Source: Nymphalis io
Taxonomy: Eukaryota; Arthropoda; Insecta; Lepidoptera; Nymphalidae
Direction: 5' to 3'
NCBI RefSeq assembly: GCF_905147045.1
Contig: NC_065893.1
Span: 744,001-808,000 of the forward strand
Length of the DNA stretch: 64,000 nt
This document shows, one piece after another, positions 1-10,467 of this stretch. The stretch's first letter is position 1; every line of letters starts with the position of its first letter. Position numbers and translations under genes: made by a program. The notes under the pieces were generated by a model, which worked only from the letters and a program-made list of their open reading frames with translations, ran no database searches and had not been told where the DNA came from.

Positions 1-23
1 ATATGGTTATTCATATCACAAGT

Positions 24-95
24 CATCGTCATTATTCAGCCAAACCCAATCCACTGCTGAATTGCCTTTCCCAAGGTGCACCAAATCTCCCGACT
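24..95 (-). mobile_element. RTE-type LINE 3' remnant
   Basis: Read on the minus strand, the stretch holds a decayed form of the RTE C-terminus (the region that elsewhere in the window encodes VQQW) followed by a GATGA-like tail. The plus strand shows the complementary pattern of TCATCGTCATT and a decayed ATCCACTGCTG. It is heavily mutated and no frame survives. Confidence 0.5.
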
Positions 96-534
96 TTTAT
101 AAAACAAAAAATAGAACAAACGTAAGCTACACTTTATTAAAAAAGAATTGAAAAAACAAAAAACTCATAGATCGCCAACCTTTTCCCGCGTCCCATTCAC
201 AAATTCCGGACACACAGCTCGCATAAACATGGCGGACGTCACAAGGTGTGCTTTATAAAAAATAAAGTGCTATTTATTAAAGGGTACGGCTTGGGAAGCG
301 GATCACGTACGGAACCCGCCAGATTTGAGTTTCCGCAAAGGTATGAGTAGTTCTTCACCGATATAAAGTTTTCCCCTTTTTATATGAGATAGTAATGTGA
401 ATGCTATTGAAACTTTCTTTTGTTTATATGCATTGTTGAATGTTAATTATTGCGTTATTTTAATTAAAATTTAATGATAGTTAAGGAAAAATCCGAGGAG
501 ACAGGGCTAATTGGTAAGTAAGGTATTCTCAAAT
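96..534. other. Intergenic, no recognisable feature
   Basis: AT-rich DNA with no frame, repeat or promoter that I can support. Confidence 0.5.
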
Positions 535-665
535 GATACTATAATTGGCCTTGAAGATTTGAAAAAGGTGTCAGGTACGGGATGGATGCGAGCTGCCCAA
601 GATCGAGATGGTTGGCGTTCTATGGGGAAGGTTTTCGTCCAGCAGCGGACAGCGATAAACTGGAA
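535..665 (+). pseudogene. RTE-type LINE, C-terminal fragment
   Basis: The frame reads KVSGTGWMRAAQDRDGW, then RSMGKVFVQQ. This matches the extreme C-terminus of RTE-like polyproteins (pattern VAG..W...AQDR..W....E.YVQQW) and resembles the copies ending at 1231 and 62056. Only about 40 codons remain. No target duplication was found, and the fragment merges into unrelated AT-rich sequence on both sides. Confidence 0.6.
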
Positions 666-946
666 AAAAAAGTATTTATATATTCAAAGACAATTTTTTA
701 TGAGACGCCGCACTACTTCTTTCTTAATAAATAGCTTTCTACTTGATTTCTTAATAAATAGTCCCATGTTATCAATCAGTTATTAAAAGTGACACTGGTA
801 ATTGTGAATCCATGTGCTTGGTATAACTACTGCTTTAGAGAATCCCTTAACGGGAAATATCATTAAATTTTAATTTTCCTGACCTAAGAATTGAACCCAT
901 TTTATCATTATAACCTGCACCGAAACATGTTACCCACATAGATGAA

Positions 947-1242
947 AATCAAAGAGAACCAAGGTTATCGACATAGCCCAAAGGATTAGTAAACTGAACT
1001 GGCAGTGGGCTGGACACATATGTCGCAGTACCGACAACCGTTGGAGACGTGTTCTGGAGTGGAGACCACGCCTTGGCAGACCACGCCTTTAGCGTAGGAC
1101 GCCCTCCAGCTAGGTGGAGTGACGATATACACAAGGTGGCTGGCAGCGGTTGCACATTGAGAGCTGAAAATCGAGCTCAGTGGCGTGCCATTGGAGAGAC
1201 CTATGTCCAGCAGTGGACGAGAAAAGGATGATGATGATGATG
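947..1242 (+). mobile_element. RTE-type LINE, 5'-truncated 3' end
   Basis: The sequence encodes the end of an RTE-like reverse transcriptase in two frames: first KLNWQWAGHICR, then VGRPPARWSDDIHKVAG and QWRAIGETYVQQWT (1103-1222). A frameshift lies near 1060-1100. The element ends in a (GAT)n-like tail at 1226-1242, as is usual for RTE. It is bounded by near-perfect 35-bp direct repeats at 912-946 and 1243-1277 with one A/G difference, read as the target-site duplication. It is dead on arrival: only the last ~95 codons were copied. Confidence 0.85.
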
Positions 1243-1556
1243 AACCTGCGCCGAAACATGTTACCCACATAGATGAACACTTTGATAATAGTAATAGTCA
1301 GTAAATTTGATTTCGATTCAAATCTAAGACTTCATATTAAACATAAGTTGATATAAACATATGTTTCTGTAAAATATCTTATGCCTATTTTTTATTTAAT
1401 ACTTTATAAGACCATTAAGATAAAAGTTCTGTCTTTTATTACAGGATTTCACTTGTTTGAACTCGCATTTAGTTCTGGTGATAATATAATCTGGCACTCA
1501 ACATTTTTTGGTTTAGTGAAAGATATCTTAAGATTTTATTGTTAATATCTGTTAAT

Positions 1557-1889
1557 TATTATTGTTAAAAAATAATAAAAGCCGAGATGGCGCAGTGAAC
1601 GCGTGAATCTTATCCGATGATCGTGGGTTCAAACCCGGGCAAGCACCACTGTATTTTCATGTGCTTAATTTGTGATTATAATTCATCTCGTGCTTAACGG
1701 TGAAGGAAAACATCGTGAGGAAACCTGCATGTGTCTAATTTCATTAAAATTCTGCCACATGTGTATTCTACCAACCCGCATTGGAGCAGCGTGGTGGAAT
1801 AAGCTCCACAACCTTCTCCTCAAAAGGGAGAGGAGGCCTTAGCCCAGCAGTGGTACATTAACAGGCTGTTACTGTACTGTATTATTGTT
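1557..1889 (+). mobile_element. SINE-A (tRNA-derived), complete
   Basis: The tRNA-like head starts at 1581 (GCCGAGATGG) and carries a B box GGGTTCAAACCC near 1623. It continues into the family body (AGGAAACCTGCATG, GGAGCAGCGTGGTGGAATAAG, AGCCCAGCAGTG) and ends CAGGCTGTTACTGTACTG. Target duplications TATTATTGTT lie at 1557-1566 and 1880-1889. An A-rich tract sits between the left duplication and the head. Confidence 0.9.
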
Positions 1890-1974
1890 TAGCAATTATA
1901 ACTATTTTTTTAAACTGTTCCACATCTTTTTTATTTCTGAAATAAATTGATTTAGTAGATTTAAGTCAACACTA

Positions 1975-2240
1975 TCCGTCCACTGTATTATCTTAACCTT
2001 ATAGGACTGGGGCCGAACGATCCCCATACCTGATGCGCCGTCACGTCTCACACTTTGAATGGCAAATCACGAGGAGGTAGACCTTTTGGGCCTCTGAGAC
2101 CCGGTATGAAAATAAAATGATTGCGAAGGGTCCGCGGGCACTGTATTAAAATATTCCCAAAGGTTGCGGGTGTATGCCGAGCACCTGATGTTTGTGAATA
2201 GTTCGCAGAGATTTTATTTCGATTTTATCTGTGATAAATT
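1975..2240. other. GC-richer patch of unknown origin
   Basis: This patch is clearly less AT-rich than its surroundings (for example GGACTGGGGCCGAACGATCC and GAGGAGGTAGACC). No long frame and no match to the other repeats of the window. It could be an old transposon 3' UTR or a lost exon; I cannot decide. Confidence 0.3.
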
Positions 2241-2487
2241 GCGTTTCGGTGACGTCATATTGTGATAGATATTTGGCCGAGATGGTTCAGTGGTTTGAAA
2301 AACATATAAATCAATATTATCGAATACTATATTATGTAGTTTGAATGAAGAATTCATCTTGAATTCTCAATTGAATACATTTATCGTTATTGTCAATACC
2401 AAGTCAATCAGTACCACGAATATACACAATGAATCAAAATAAATCAGTATTTAGGTAATTATAATAATATAATATCCTGGAACATTA

Positions 2488-2735
2488 TTCACACACGGCC
2501 ATCTGATCCCAAACTAAGCAGGACTTGTACTATAGAAACCAGACAACTGATATACAACATACACTATTTTTCTATTGTAAATACATATATAATATACTAT
2601 AATGATAATTACGCCCAGATTCAGGATAAACAGACATGTTCATGCACACAAATGTCTGGCCTGGATTGGAATCGAACCCACAACGTTCGACGTGAAGGGC
2701 AAGTTTCTACCAACCACGCCAACCGGCACGTATAA
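2488..2735 (-). mobile_element. SINE-D (tRNA-derived)
   Basis: Read on the minus strand it starts with GCCGGTTGGCGTGGTTGGTAG (A-box-like) at about 2735 and has a B box GGGTTCGATTCC near 2670. It ends in GGATCAGATGGCCGTGTGTG at about 2488. The same unit recurs at 28905-29155 and in part at 48962-49090. Confidence 0.8.
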
Positions 2736-3133
2736 TTACCTACTTTTTACAGTTGTTTTTAAATTTCTTAAAATATATCGTAACATCGTCAATAATATGA
2801 AGATAATTAGAAAATATATTTAAATCAATTTTTGTCAGTGGATTAAAAATGAGTTAAATTTGTATTAGAATCGATTATGAATTTTTATTCACATTAAGGA
2901 TTTATAAATTTGAAACAATGTCATAAATTTATTAAGTTTCAATTATTCATACAGTAAATGTTCACAGTTCATATGTCAAATCTCAAAGAATAAATCATAT
3001 GAAATCAATACTTTTCTTAACACCAATGGCAGATTATTAGTCTAAGATCCAAAGTATTCGTCATCACAAATGAAAAACTTTTGATTATGATGTTTGATTT
3101 AGGAAAACTATTTGAATAGTCTATATGCTGTGA
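2736..3133. other. AT-rich intergenic
   Basis: No frame, repeat or signal that I can support. Confidence 0.5.
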
Positions 3134-3485
3134 ATGCCTCGTTGGTCTAGTAGCTAGGTGTAAGACCGTACATCCAGAGGCGCTGGGTTAAATTTCCAGG
3201 TCGGGCCCATAAAAAGTTATTGGGTTTTTCGGTCAGAAAATTCTAAGTAGCAGCCCGGAGTCTGGAATTTGGAACTGTGTACACTGCCGTGACTCGGAAA
3301 GCATGTAAAGCCGTTGGTCCTGCACCTGAACTCTTTCCGGTCATGTCGGATTGCCTTCCCATCGGATTATGAGAGTTAGGGAATAAAGAGTGCACCTGTG
3401 CTTGCGCACACACTTGTGCACTATAATATCTCCTGTGGCTCTCAGTGGGCTAATCTCTCTTGAGATTACAGAGGACATTACGAAT
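3134..3485 (+). mobile_element. SINE-C (tRNA-derived)
   Basis: The head GCCTCGTTGGTCTAGTAGCT gives an A box and GGGTTAAATTTCC a decayed B box. The family body includes GTAGCAGCCCGGAGTCTGG, TAAAGCCGTTGGTCCTGC and GAGAGTGCACCTGTG...GTGCACTATAATAT, and it ends in TTGAGATTACAGAGGACATTA. Related copies are at 7652-8415, 11930-12290, 13135-13395, 29828-30200, 37188-37445 and 40550-40760. Confidence 0.85.
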
Positions 3486-4240
3486 GAAAACAATGAATGT
3501 ACATTTTTATATTATTTGTTAGTCGACAATTAATTCCTGTCTCATATCATTAAAACCCGTTGATAGTTTGTTTTTGTTATTGTTAATTTTTCAAACAAAT
3601 TTAATTTAATCGAACTAAAACAAAACAAGAAGTTTATTTATCATATATTTTGTTAAGCTTTATCATTGTTAACTTATCTATAAAACGTAGACGAGTGTCG
3701 CCGATTTGTCAGTGATTTCGTTGAATATTTGTTTTTGTTTTTTTTTTTAAATTAATTACTCTCTGTAACTTGATTACATCTTTAATTATTACACAGCGAT
3801 GTTAACCCTAAACGCAATGCTTGAGCAGGTGAAGGGTTGTAGAAAGGAATGGAGTCGCGCATTAGTTAGCATGAATTAAGCTATCTGCATCGGATTAATT
3901 GAGATATTGCTTAGCGCTTCCGCTAGCTACAGGCTGTTCTATATTTTACAAATGTAACAAAATTTAACGAATATAATCGACCAAAATATAAGATAACATA
4001 ATAAGATAAGAGATCACAACGATAAATATAGTTCAAGTTCCGTTAAACACTGAATTACCGAAGTTTTGTAATTAAAATTATAATTTAAAACGCTACTAAT
4101 GGCGGTCTTGTTGTTTACTCTTTCTAATGTGAGGATATTGAAGTCATTGTGTCAACATCAGCCTTTATTAACTGTAATACGTGTATAGCAACATATTAAT
4201 GAATTAGTCGGACTTCTCGTCTTCTTCTCGGTCGTTTACT
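3486..4240. other. AT-rich intergenic
   Basis: Long T-rich and A-rich stretches with no coding or repeat signal that I recognise. Confidence 0.5.
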
Positions 4241-4346
4241 TCATTGCTGAAGGTCGTGTCCACTCTGATCTAGGGTCTGGGTCATGATCTCTGTGAATTT
4301 TCTCCACTCCTTCCTGTCCTCAGCTTTCCTCAGGGCTGTGGTCACT
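4241..4346 (-). pseudogene. LINE polyprotein, C-terminal fragment
   Basis: The minus strand reads VTTALRKAEDRKEWRKFTEI, then MTQTLDQSGHDLQQ and a stop at 4241-4243. The KAEDRKEWR pattern is the C-terminal tail of an RTE-like or related LINE reverse transcriptase. This is a different lineage from the VQQW-type copies. It has no tail and no target duplication. Confidence 0.55.
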
Positions 4347-4764
4347 TGGAGACCAGTGAGGTTGGACTAGTCAGACAAAGACTACTTACGATAGTTAGTC
4401 AATCAGTTGATTTAAGCATTTCTAATTATTAAGTTATCCTATTGTATTTGATTCTTTTACGTTCAGCCTGTATAGTTAGTGTACCTTCAACAAGGTGCGC
4501 TCCCGGAGGATCCGAATAAATTACTGCGAATAATTCCAAAATTAACATTTTTAATCTCGTAGATGTTAGTCAAATAAATTAGTGATTCCTTTTACGAGAG
4601 ATTTCAGACGAACGACGTACTAACATACTTTAAATACTAAAATCATGAAATTAGGTTAAGAAACAATTACTTGCTCTCCTAAAAACGTAACGTGATTTAA
4701 TAATTAATGATTCACAGACAGTTCTAAGAATATATTTTCTTTACAAACAAATAGATAGTCCGTC

Positions 4765-4960
4765 TATGTAAGTACCACCCACATTGATGTGTTCGGGCTT
4801 GAAGGGAGAATGAGCTGATAACTGCAGGCACAACTCTCAAGGTCAATGGCGCACTGGCGATGTATGGAATAGTTAATATTTCGTACTTCGAACAGCGCCA
4901 ATGTCTATGTCAATGGTGACTTATCATCAGATCTATTATACATAAAAAAACATATATAGT
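4765..4960 (+). repeat. Rep-B fragment, old
   Basis: Matches the Rep-B consensus: TAAGTACCACCCAC, GGGCTTGAAGGG, CAGGCACAA, AAGGTCAATGGCGCACTGGC and a short A tail after ATTATACATA. Many substitutions and internal gaps. Confidence 0.6.
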
Positions 4961-6565
4961 CACAATTCACGGTACAATATTACACAGTCCTCGACAAAAT
5001 CAAAACTGTGTCACAATTTAACATAACAATTTTTCATCCTATAAATGTCCCTTATCGAATCACACTTAATTTCGCCGCTGTTAAACCATCATGAAATACA
5101 TCAACGGAAACAAAACACAATTAAACACAGTGCCGCTAACTGGAAAACGCAGTGGCCGCGCGACCGCGACACACGCACCCATTATCGTATTTCAACCGGT
5201 CATTTGTCCACTGAATCACTCACCTGACCGTGCCTTGATGTATAACCCCCTTTATTGCCTACCGTTTAAAGACCATTCTCTATCTGATACATAGCATGTT
5301 ATAGCATATTTTTAAAATTACTAAATTAAAATCACTCAAATTTAATAAATATTTAATGAATCATATCACTCGATATATAAGAACAAAGCTACAAAAATAT
5401 AATTGAAAAGAGTAGGTAACTTTTAAATAGTAATTTTACAATATGAACTAAACTACCAAAATGTTTGAAATATTAATTATATAGAAAATAATCCGTAACG
5501 TCAAAAACGTCTGGGTTTCTATCGCCGGTTCTTCTCAGATTAGTGTATTTATTAAGCGGACCGGCGATAGTTTCTAATTTGACAATCCATATAAGTGTAA
5601 TGCTTCTATAATTAATAATTATAATGGATATAATTTGATTTGATTTAAAAGATATTCGGTAATTTAGCTACTCTTTAATACTTATCACATGATGAAGCAT
5701 AATCGTCTTTATCTGCAGTGCTATTCTTTTAGAACTCACTTCATAACTCAACCGTGAAATGTTAACTTGTGGAGGTATACATTTTGATGCGTGTATTCTA
5801 GAAATGTTATTATACTTTTACTTCACGACCTTTATCTGCAGTATAGCATTACAGTAGATAAAAAAACACATGACCGATGAAATGATAATTTTGATATATC
5901 AATTTTAATTAAATTAAACAATAATTGTAAAAGCTTTCATTTATAAATAATTTAAAAAGTGAATATAAATTATTTAATAAGATAATAATTAATACAATAA
6001 TGAACAATCGATAAATTTATAAATTATATAAATATCAAATATCATCAGTATATCTAATTTACCGATGAATGCGTTACAGTTACATATTAATCAAAATATT
6101 CAATTATTTATTTATTAAAAGGACAAAATAAACGCTAAGAAATATAATAAATCTATTTTAAAGATTATTATTAGGACTAGCATGGTGGTTGGAGGGCCCT
6201 AGGATCAGAATTAGCCGCGATAAATAGCGCTACGTTATGCCCAGTATATGGTAAGCAGGCAGCCTTCCTACCCACCGTTTTAGTGGAACCATTTGGTATA
6301 GTCAGCTCGGTCACGGCATGTTGATTACTAAATAAATTTTCTATGAGAATTTTCGTTTGGGCATTTGAAAGTGCGTACTTTATAGTCAGTTTAGTTTATG
6401 GTCAAGTTTCATGATATGCAGTCAGTATATTATTGTTTTTTCGAGACATTTTTTTATTATTGCCTTTCCATATTTTATTAAAAAATATATGCATGAATAC
6501 CTTATAATTACCGATTTTTAATCAATTTTCTATGCGTACCAAAGATAATTATCGATGTTGAGGAA
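4961..6565. other. Intergenic, with one LINE-tail remnant
   Basis: Mostly AT-rich. At 5100-5230 there is a GC-richer block (GTGGCCGCGCGACCGCGAC) without a convincing frame. At 5505-5646 there is an inverted repeat (CTATCGCCGGT and ACCGGCGATAG) followed by a TTTGATTTGATTT tail, which looks like the 3' end of a decayed LINE. The block at 6170-6320 is less AT-rich and not recognised. Confidence 0.4.
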
Positions 6566-6725
6566 CATGAGGACAGCAACCCAAGGTTGGTGGCGTATTG
6601 GCAATATAAGGAACGGTTAAAATTTCTTATAGCGCCAATGTCCATGCGTGGTGGTAACCACTTCCGATCAGATGGCCCATTTGCCCGTCTATCTAACTAT
6701 TATATATATAAAAAATATATAAGCA
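6566..6725 (+). repeat. Rep-B 3' fragment, old
   Basis: Contains CCCAAGGTTGGTGGCGTATTG, the TTCTTATAGCGCCAATGTCC block, CAGATGGCCCATTTGCCCGTC and an ATATAAAAAA end, all in Rep-B order. Confidence 0.65.
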
Positions 6726-7638
6726 AACCAATTATTTTATTAAAATCTATTTAGTAACTATAATCCAACTTATGTCAAGAGAACTGTTCTCAGTGTTTAA
6801 ATTATACTTATTACGTGCAAATTCTATTTCCACCATTAAATTCAATTTAACGCACCTCAGGGCTTTTATTGGGAAATTGATAATTTTCAGCGCTGACAAA
6901 GAGGCGAAGCGAATACGCGTGAGATGAGATTTGCATGCTAATTTACAGTATCCGTAGGTGTTTTTCAGGTAACAACAAAAAATATAATTAATGAATTAAT
7001 AACCTTTTTTAATTTATCCACATAATCATCGTTTTAATCCATATTACACGTAATTTATATTGCTGTTTTATTTTATTTTCATTTTTTCTCGTTATTTTAT
7101 CTATGTTTATCTTGTATGCTATGCGTGCTAAAATAAATTAACTTTTTTTCTTGTTTTAATATATATTTAGCATCCAGAAATATAACAGATTTTACAAAAA
7201 CTTCGAAATGGTCTTTTTAAAAATACACTACCAAATCATACAATTTCAAATAACACACTTAAACACAGTCAAAAAGCCGCGCCAATAATTAAATACTTTA
7301 CCTTTCAGTCCACCAACAAAATGGCGGTTTTTTTAATACAGCGAGCGTCTTTTTTTAACAGAAATCGAGGAATCTTCTAACTATATTAAATGATATATAA
7401 ATATCGATTTTTAATTGTATATTACATGTTTTTATAACATCTTATTACAATTTATATCTAAGAGGTTAAACGGTTAAACATTTCTGCATATAACCTGTTT
7501 TTATCGATTGTTTCATTGAAGATCAAATCTTATTACAGCATCTTTATAACTTAACCAATAACACATTTATAGAGATTAACCTACAAGATATTAAAAAAGA
7601 TTATTATCGGTTATTAGTGAGACAACACCTCTTATCGT
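6726..7638. other. AT-rich intergenic
   Basis: No supported gene. AAAATGGCGG at 7319-7328 and similar short motifs are not enough for a call. Confidence 0.45.
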
Positions 7639-8428
7639 AATGCAATACATAATAATAATAATATCCTCTAGGCCAGTGTTTCCCAACGTGAGGCCCACGC
7701 CCCACAGGAGGGCAATTTGATAGTTAAGGGGGACAATTTAAAAATGGACTCGACACGACTTAACCCTTTTGTAAATCATTTACAGTGATTTACTGATAAA
7801 AAAATTGACTTGATATAAAGCCAACGTGAAGACTTGAGATTAAAGCTAAGTAAATTGGAACCTAATATAAAATCTCTGTGCAGCAAGCATCAAGCGCAAG
7901 GATCGCACTAAATGAATATAGAAAAATCAATATTAAAATTATTTTGAATTTCAGTTTTTCATTATATGTTTTGAAATTTTACTTACGATGTTTTATTTTT
8001 GTTAAAATTATATATGGGGGGCATAAAAATTTTAGAAATGTTAAGGTGGGGCATGGCCTAAAGAAGGTTGGGAAATACTGCTCTAGACCGATTTCGGCCA
8101 CGGTGGCCAATCTTAAGAGAGATCTCAAGAGAGAACTACGTAGGAGATATTATAGTGCACAAGTGTGTTCGCAAACACAGGTGCACTCTCTGTTCTCTAA
8201 CTCTCATAATCCAATGGGACGGCAATCCGACACGACCGCAAAGAGTTCAGGCGCAGGACCAACGGCTTTACGTGCTTACCGAGGCACGGGAGTGTACACA
8301 CTTCCAACTTACAGACTCCGCGCTGCTACTGAGAATTTTCTGACAGAAAAACCCAGTAACTTATTTAACAGCCCGACCTGTGAATTGAAACCAGGACCGA
8401 GGACAGGAGGCAGTCAATGCAATACATA
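7639..8428 (-). mobile_element. SINE-C with nested hAT element
   Basis: SINE-C body on the minus strand between 13-bp target duplications AATGCAATACATA (7639-7651 and 8416-8428). The 3' end carries an (ATT)n tail at 7652-7664. The internal blocks agree with the copy at 3134. The head is shortened: about 40 bp including the A box are missing between GACTGCCT and GGTCCTGG. A 407-bp hAT-like element interrupts it near its 3' end. Confidence 0.85.
7674..8080. mobile_element. hAT-like non-autonomous element
   Basis: Ends form inverted repeats CAGTGTTTCCCAAC (7674) and GTTGGGAAATACTG (ending 8080), the CAGTG...CCCAAC type of hAT termini. It is flanked by 8-bp direct repeats CTCTAGGC (7666-7673) and CTCTAGAC (8081-8088), the hAT target length, with one difference. 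The 407-bp interior encodes no transposase. It sits inside SINE-C, so it is younger. Confidence 0.8.
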
Positions 8429-8480
8429 TACGTATATTGAAGAGTTTAGAAATTAGACAATATTTCTTGGAACTCTCGCG

Positions 8481-8855
8481 AGCGTAGATGGTCCAGTGGT
8501 AAGAATTTAACCGAATATTACCAGTTCATGCCCAGCGAGTACCATAGTGTTTTCATGTGTTCAATTTCTGTTAGTTACTGGTGGTAGGGCTTTGTGCAAG
8601 CCCGTCTGGGTAGGTACCACCCACTCATCAGATATTCTACCGCAAAACAGCAATACTTGATATTGTTGTGTTCCGGTTTGAAGGGTGAGTGAGCCAGTGT
8701 AATTACAGGCACAAGGGACATAAAATCTTAGTTCCCAAGGTTGGTGGCGCATTGGCTATAAGCGATGGTTGACATTTCTTACAATGCCAATGTCTAAGGG
8801 CGTTTGGTGACCACTTACCATCAGGTGGCCCATATGCTCGTCCACCTTCCTATTC

Positions 8856-8938
<83 letters not shown>

Positions 8939-8960
8939 ATTCATCTCGTACTGAAACAAA
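8481..8960 (+). mobile_element. Old SINE-A copy split by a Rep-B insertion
   Basis: Positions 8485-8577 follow the SINE-A head (AGATGGTCCAGTGGTAAGAA, TTTTCATGTGTTCAATTTCTG). The SINE-A body resumes at 8936 with GTTATTCATCTCGTACTG. Rep-B lies between, with AGTTA at both junctions (8573-8577 and 8935-8939). Confidence 0.75.
8578..8935 (+). repeat. Rep-B, full length, with 77-nt poly(A)
   Basis: Begins at the usual Rep-B start CTGGTGGTAGGGCTTTGTGC and ends CCTTCCTATTCTAT followed by an uninterrupted run of A from 8859 to 8935. The body has CTACCGCAAAACAGCAATAC, GTTCCGGTTTGAAGGGTGAG, CAGGCACAAGGGACATAA and CATCAGGTGGCCCATATGC. The long pure tail and intact body suggest a recent insertion. Confidence 0.85.
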
Positions 8961-9742
8961 TACAAATGCATTGGTCCTCTTCTTCTCAAGAGGCCATTAG
9001 TGTGACATTTCCAGTCTGTTTCTACTTCTAATACTTAGAATCTTATAAAAATACGCGACATTTGTACGCAGTCATTTAATTTAATTCGAAATCTTGTATT
9101 ACTCGAGCTATGCATTTAATTATGCTCTAGTAGTCATCAAGGGCCATCAACAGAATACAAATTCCGTTGAATGACTCGAACGGAAGCGTGATAACAGCGA
9201 AATTGTTGGAAAACAGCGTGGAAAGTACTAAAACTGCTATCAAGGTGGACGAAGTTTGTAACGGACGAAAGTCAGTGATGCGGCAGGTTAATAAAATATC
9301 GACTAGCTAATTTTTATTGAATATTATATTTAAACGCATTATGTAGTACAGTACGAACGTTCGAAATTTAAATATTTTGTAAATTGATCTTTTCGGGCTA
9401 TTTTAAATCGATTAGCTGTCATTACGTTGAGTCAGTTTGTTGTTCGGCTATCTTTACTTTACAATAACCGACGTGAGTAATAATACCAGAAACCATTTGA
9501 ATACCATTTGTTTGTAATCAAATTTAAAATATGAAACATCGGACTCTTTTCTTTGCCGATGCAAAAATTGAATTTTAGTGCTGTCACGTACGTCAATTCT
9601 GTTTATTATATGACTCATCGATATCGATACTTATAACACGCGACCGTACCTAACGTCACGAGGAAGCGAACGAAAGTGAATTCCTTTCACCTGATAGAAC
9701 GGTTATTAGCCAATTCGATACCCATTCCTATCCTAATAGAGG
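8961..9742. other. Unique-looking intergenic DNA
   Basis: No frame or known repeat. It has slightly more CG-containing words than the AT-rich background, and leads into the promoter candidate at 9743. Confidence 0.35.
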
Positions 9743-9790
9743 TATAATAAAAGGGTCCTCTCTCTATTTTTTCGTTTATTCGTCGAAAAG
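9743..9790 (+). promoter_or_regulatory. Possible TATA promoter and short first exon
   Basis: TATAATAAAA (9743-9752) is followed about 40 bp later by AAAAG|GTAAGAA at 9786-9797, a good splice-donor match. The area 9540-9780 is less repeat-like than its surroundings and has the palindrome ATCGATATCGAT at 9617-9628. No downstream coding exon could be linked, so this is only a candidate. Confidence 0.2.
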
Positions 9791-10123
9791 GTAAGAATAA
9801 TTTTTTTTTATTCAATTTGTCCGACGTAGCAGTTCGGTGGTTGATTTTGCGATTTATCGCTAGATCTTTCTTAAACCGATAACAGAATTTATTACATTTC
9901 GATAAGGTAGAGAAAATATATTGTTATTTTAGGAGTTGGTTTTTATTCAGATGACATAAAGTGGCCGCTACGCTAAGTCGCTTGTATAGTAACGCCCTGA
10001 AATTCTATTCTTTATTTTTTATCCTAATGTTTTATTACATTGAAATATGTCCTCAAGTGGCTCCATGTTTTTCAAATATTATTTTATTAGTCATCAATAT
10101 ATAATGTTATTTGATTTCCTTCA

Positions 10124-10370
10124 ATCGAGGCGTGAAGATTTAGGCGCCGGCAAGGTGGTGGCCTCCTCTCCCTTCTCCTCAAAAGGGAGAGGAGGTCTTG
10201 GCCCAGCAGTGGGACATTAACAGGCTGTTACTGTGTTACTGTGTAAGGTGGGGGCAGCTAGTGCAGAACATTATTCCCGACTGTACTGAAGGTCGTCGCG
10301 TTTGGACTCTACTACCACTTTCCATCAGATGGAGTAGTCATTTGCCTTCCTGGCAGACATAAAAAAAATG
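10124..10370 (+). mobile_element. CR1-like LINE 3' end carrying a SINE-A insertion
   Basis: 10124-10158 (CGAGGCGTGAAGATTTAGGCG) and 10245-10370 (GTGCAGAACATTATTCCCGAC, GTCGTCGCGTTTGGACTCTA, CATAAAAAAAA) match the end of the LINE at 20268-20430. The two halves are separated by a SINE-A piece, with AAGGTGG duplicated at 10152-10158 and 10245-10251. Confidence 0.85.
10159..10244 (+). mobile_element. SINE-A 3' fragment with snap-back 5' end
   Basis: The 3' part of SINE-A (AAGGGAGAGGAGG...CAGGCTGTTACTGTGTTACTG) is preceded by CCTCCTCTCCCTT (10162-10174), which is the reverse complement of 10183-10195. This gives a 13-bp inverted repeat with an 8-nt loop at the 5' junction. Confidence 0.8.
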
Positions 10371-10467
10371 ATATACGCAAAACAGGTTGTCATTGTCGTT
10401 ATATATATTTGCCTACACTGTTACTAGCGAAACTGAATGACGAGTGTTCAACATAAGCGAAATTCTA

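Noticed and set aside
1226..1242. GAT microsatellite as an independent repeat
   Set aside because: It is the normal 3' tail of the RTE-type element ending there.
1581..1650. tRNA-like heads of SINE-A, C, D and E as tRNA genes
   Set aside because: They have A/B-box-like elements but no consistent acceptor stem or anticodon arm, and each is followed by a family body repeated elsewhere, so they are SINE heads.
7878..8456. 192-codon plus-strand frame as a gene
   Set aside because: It spans the hAT-like element and the antisense of SINE-C; the frame is fortuitous.
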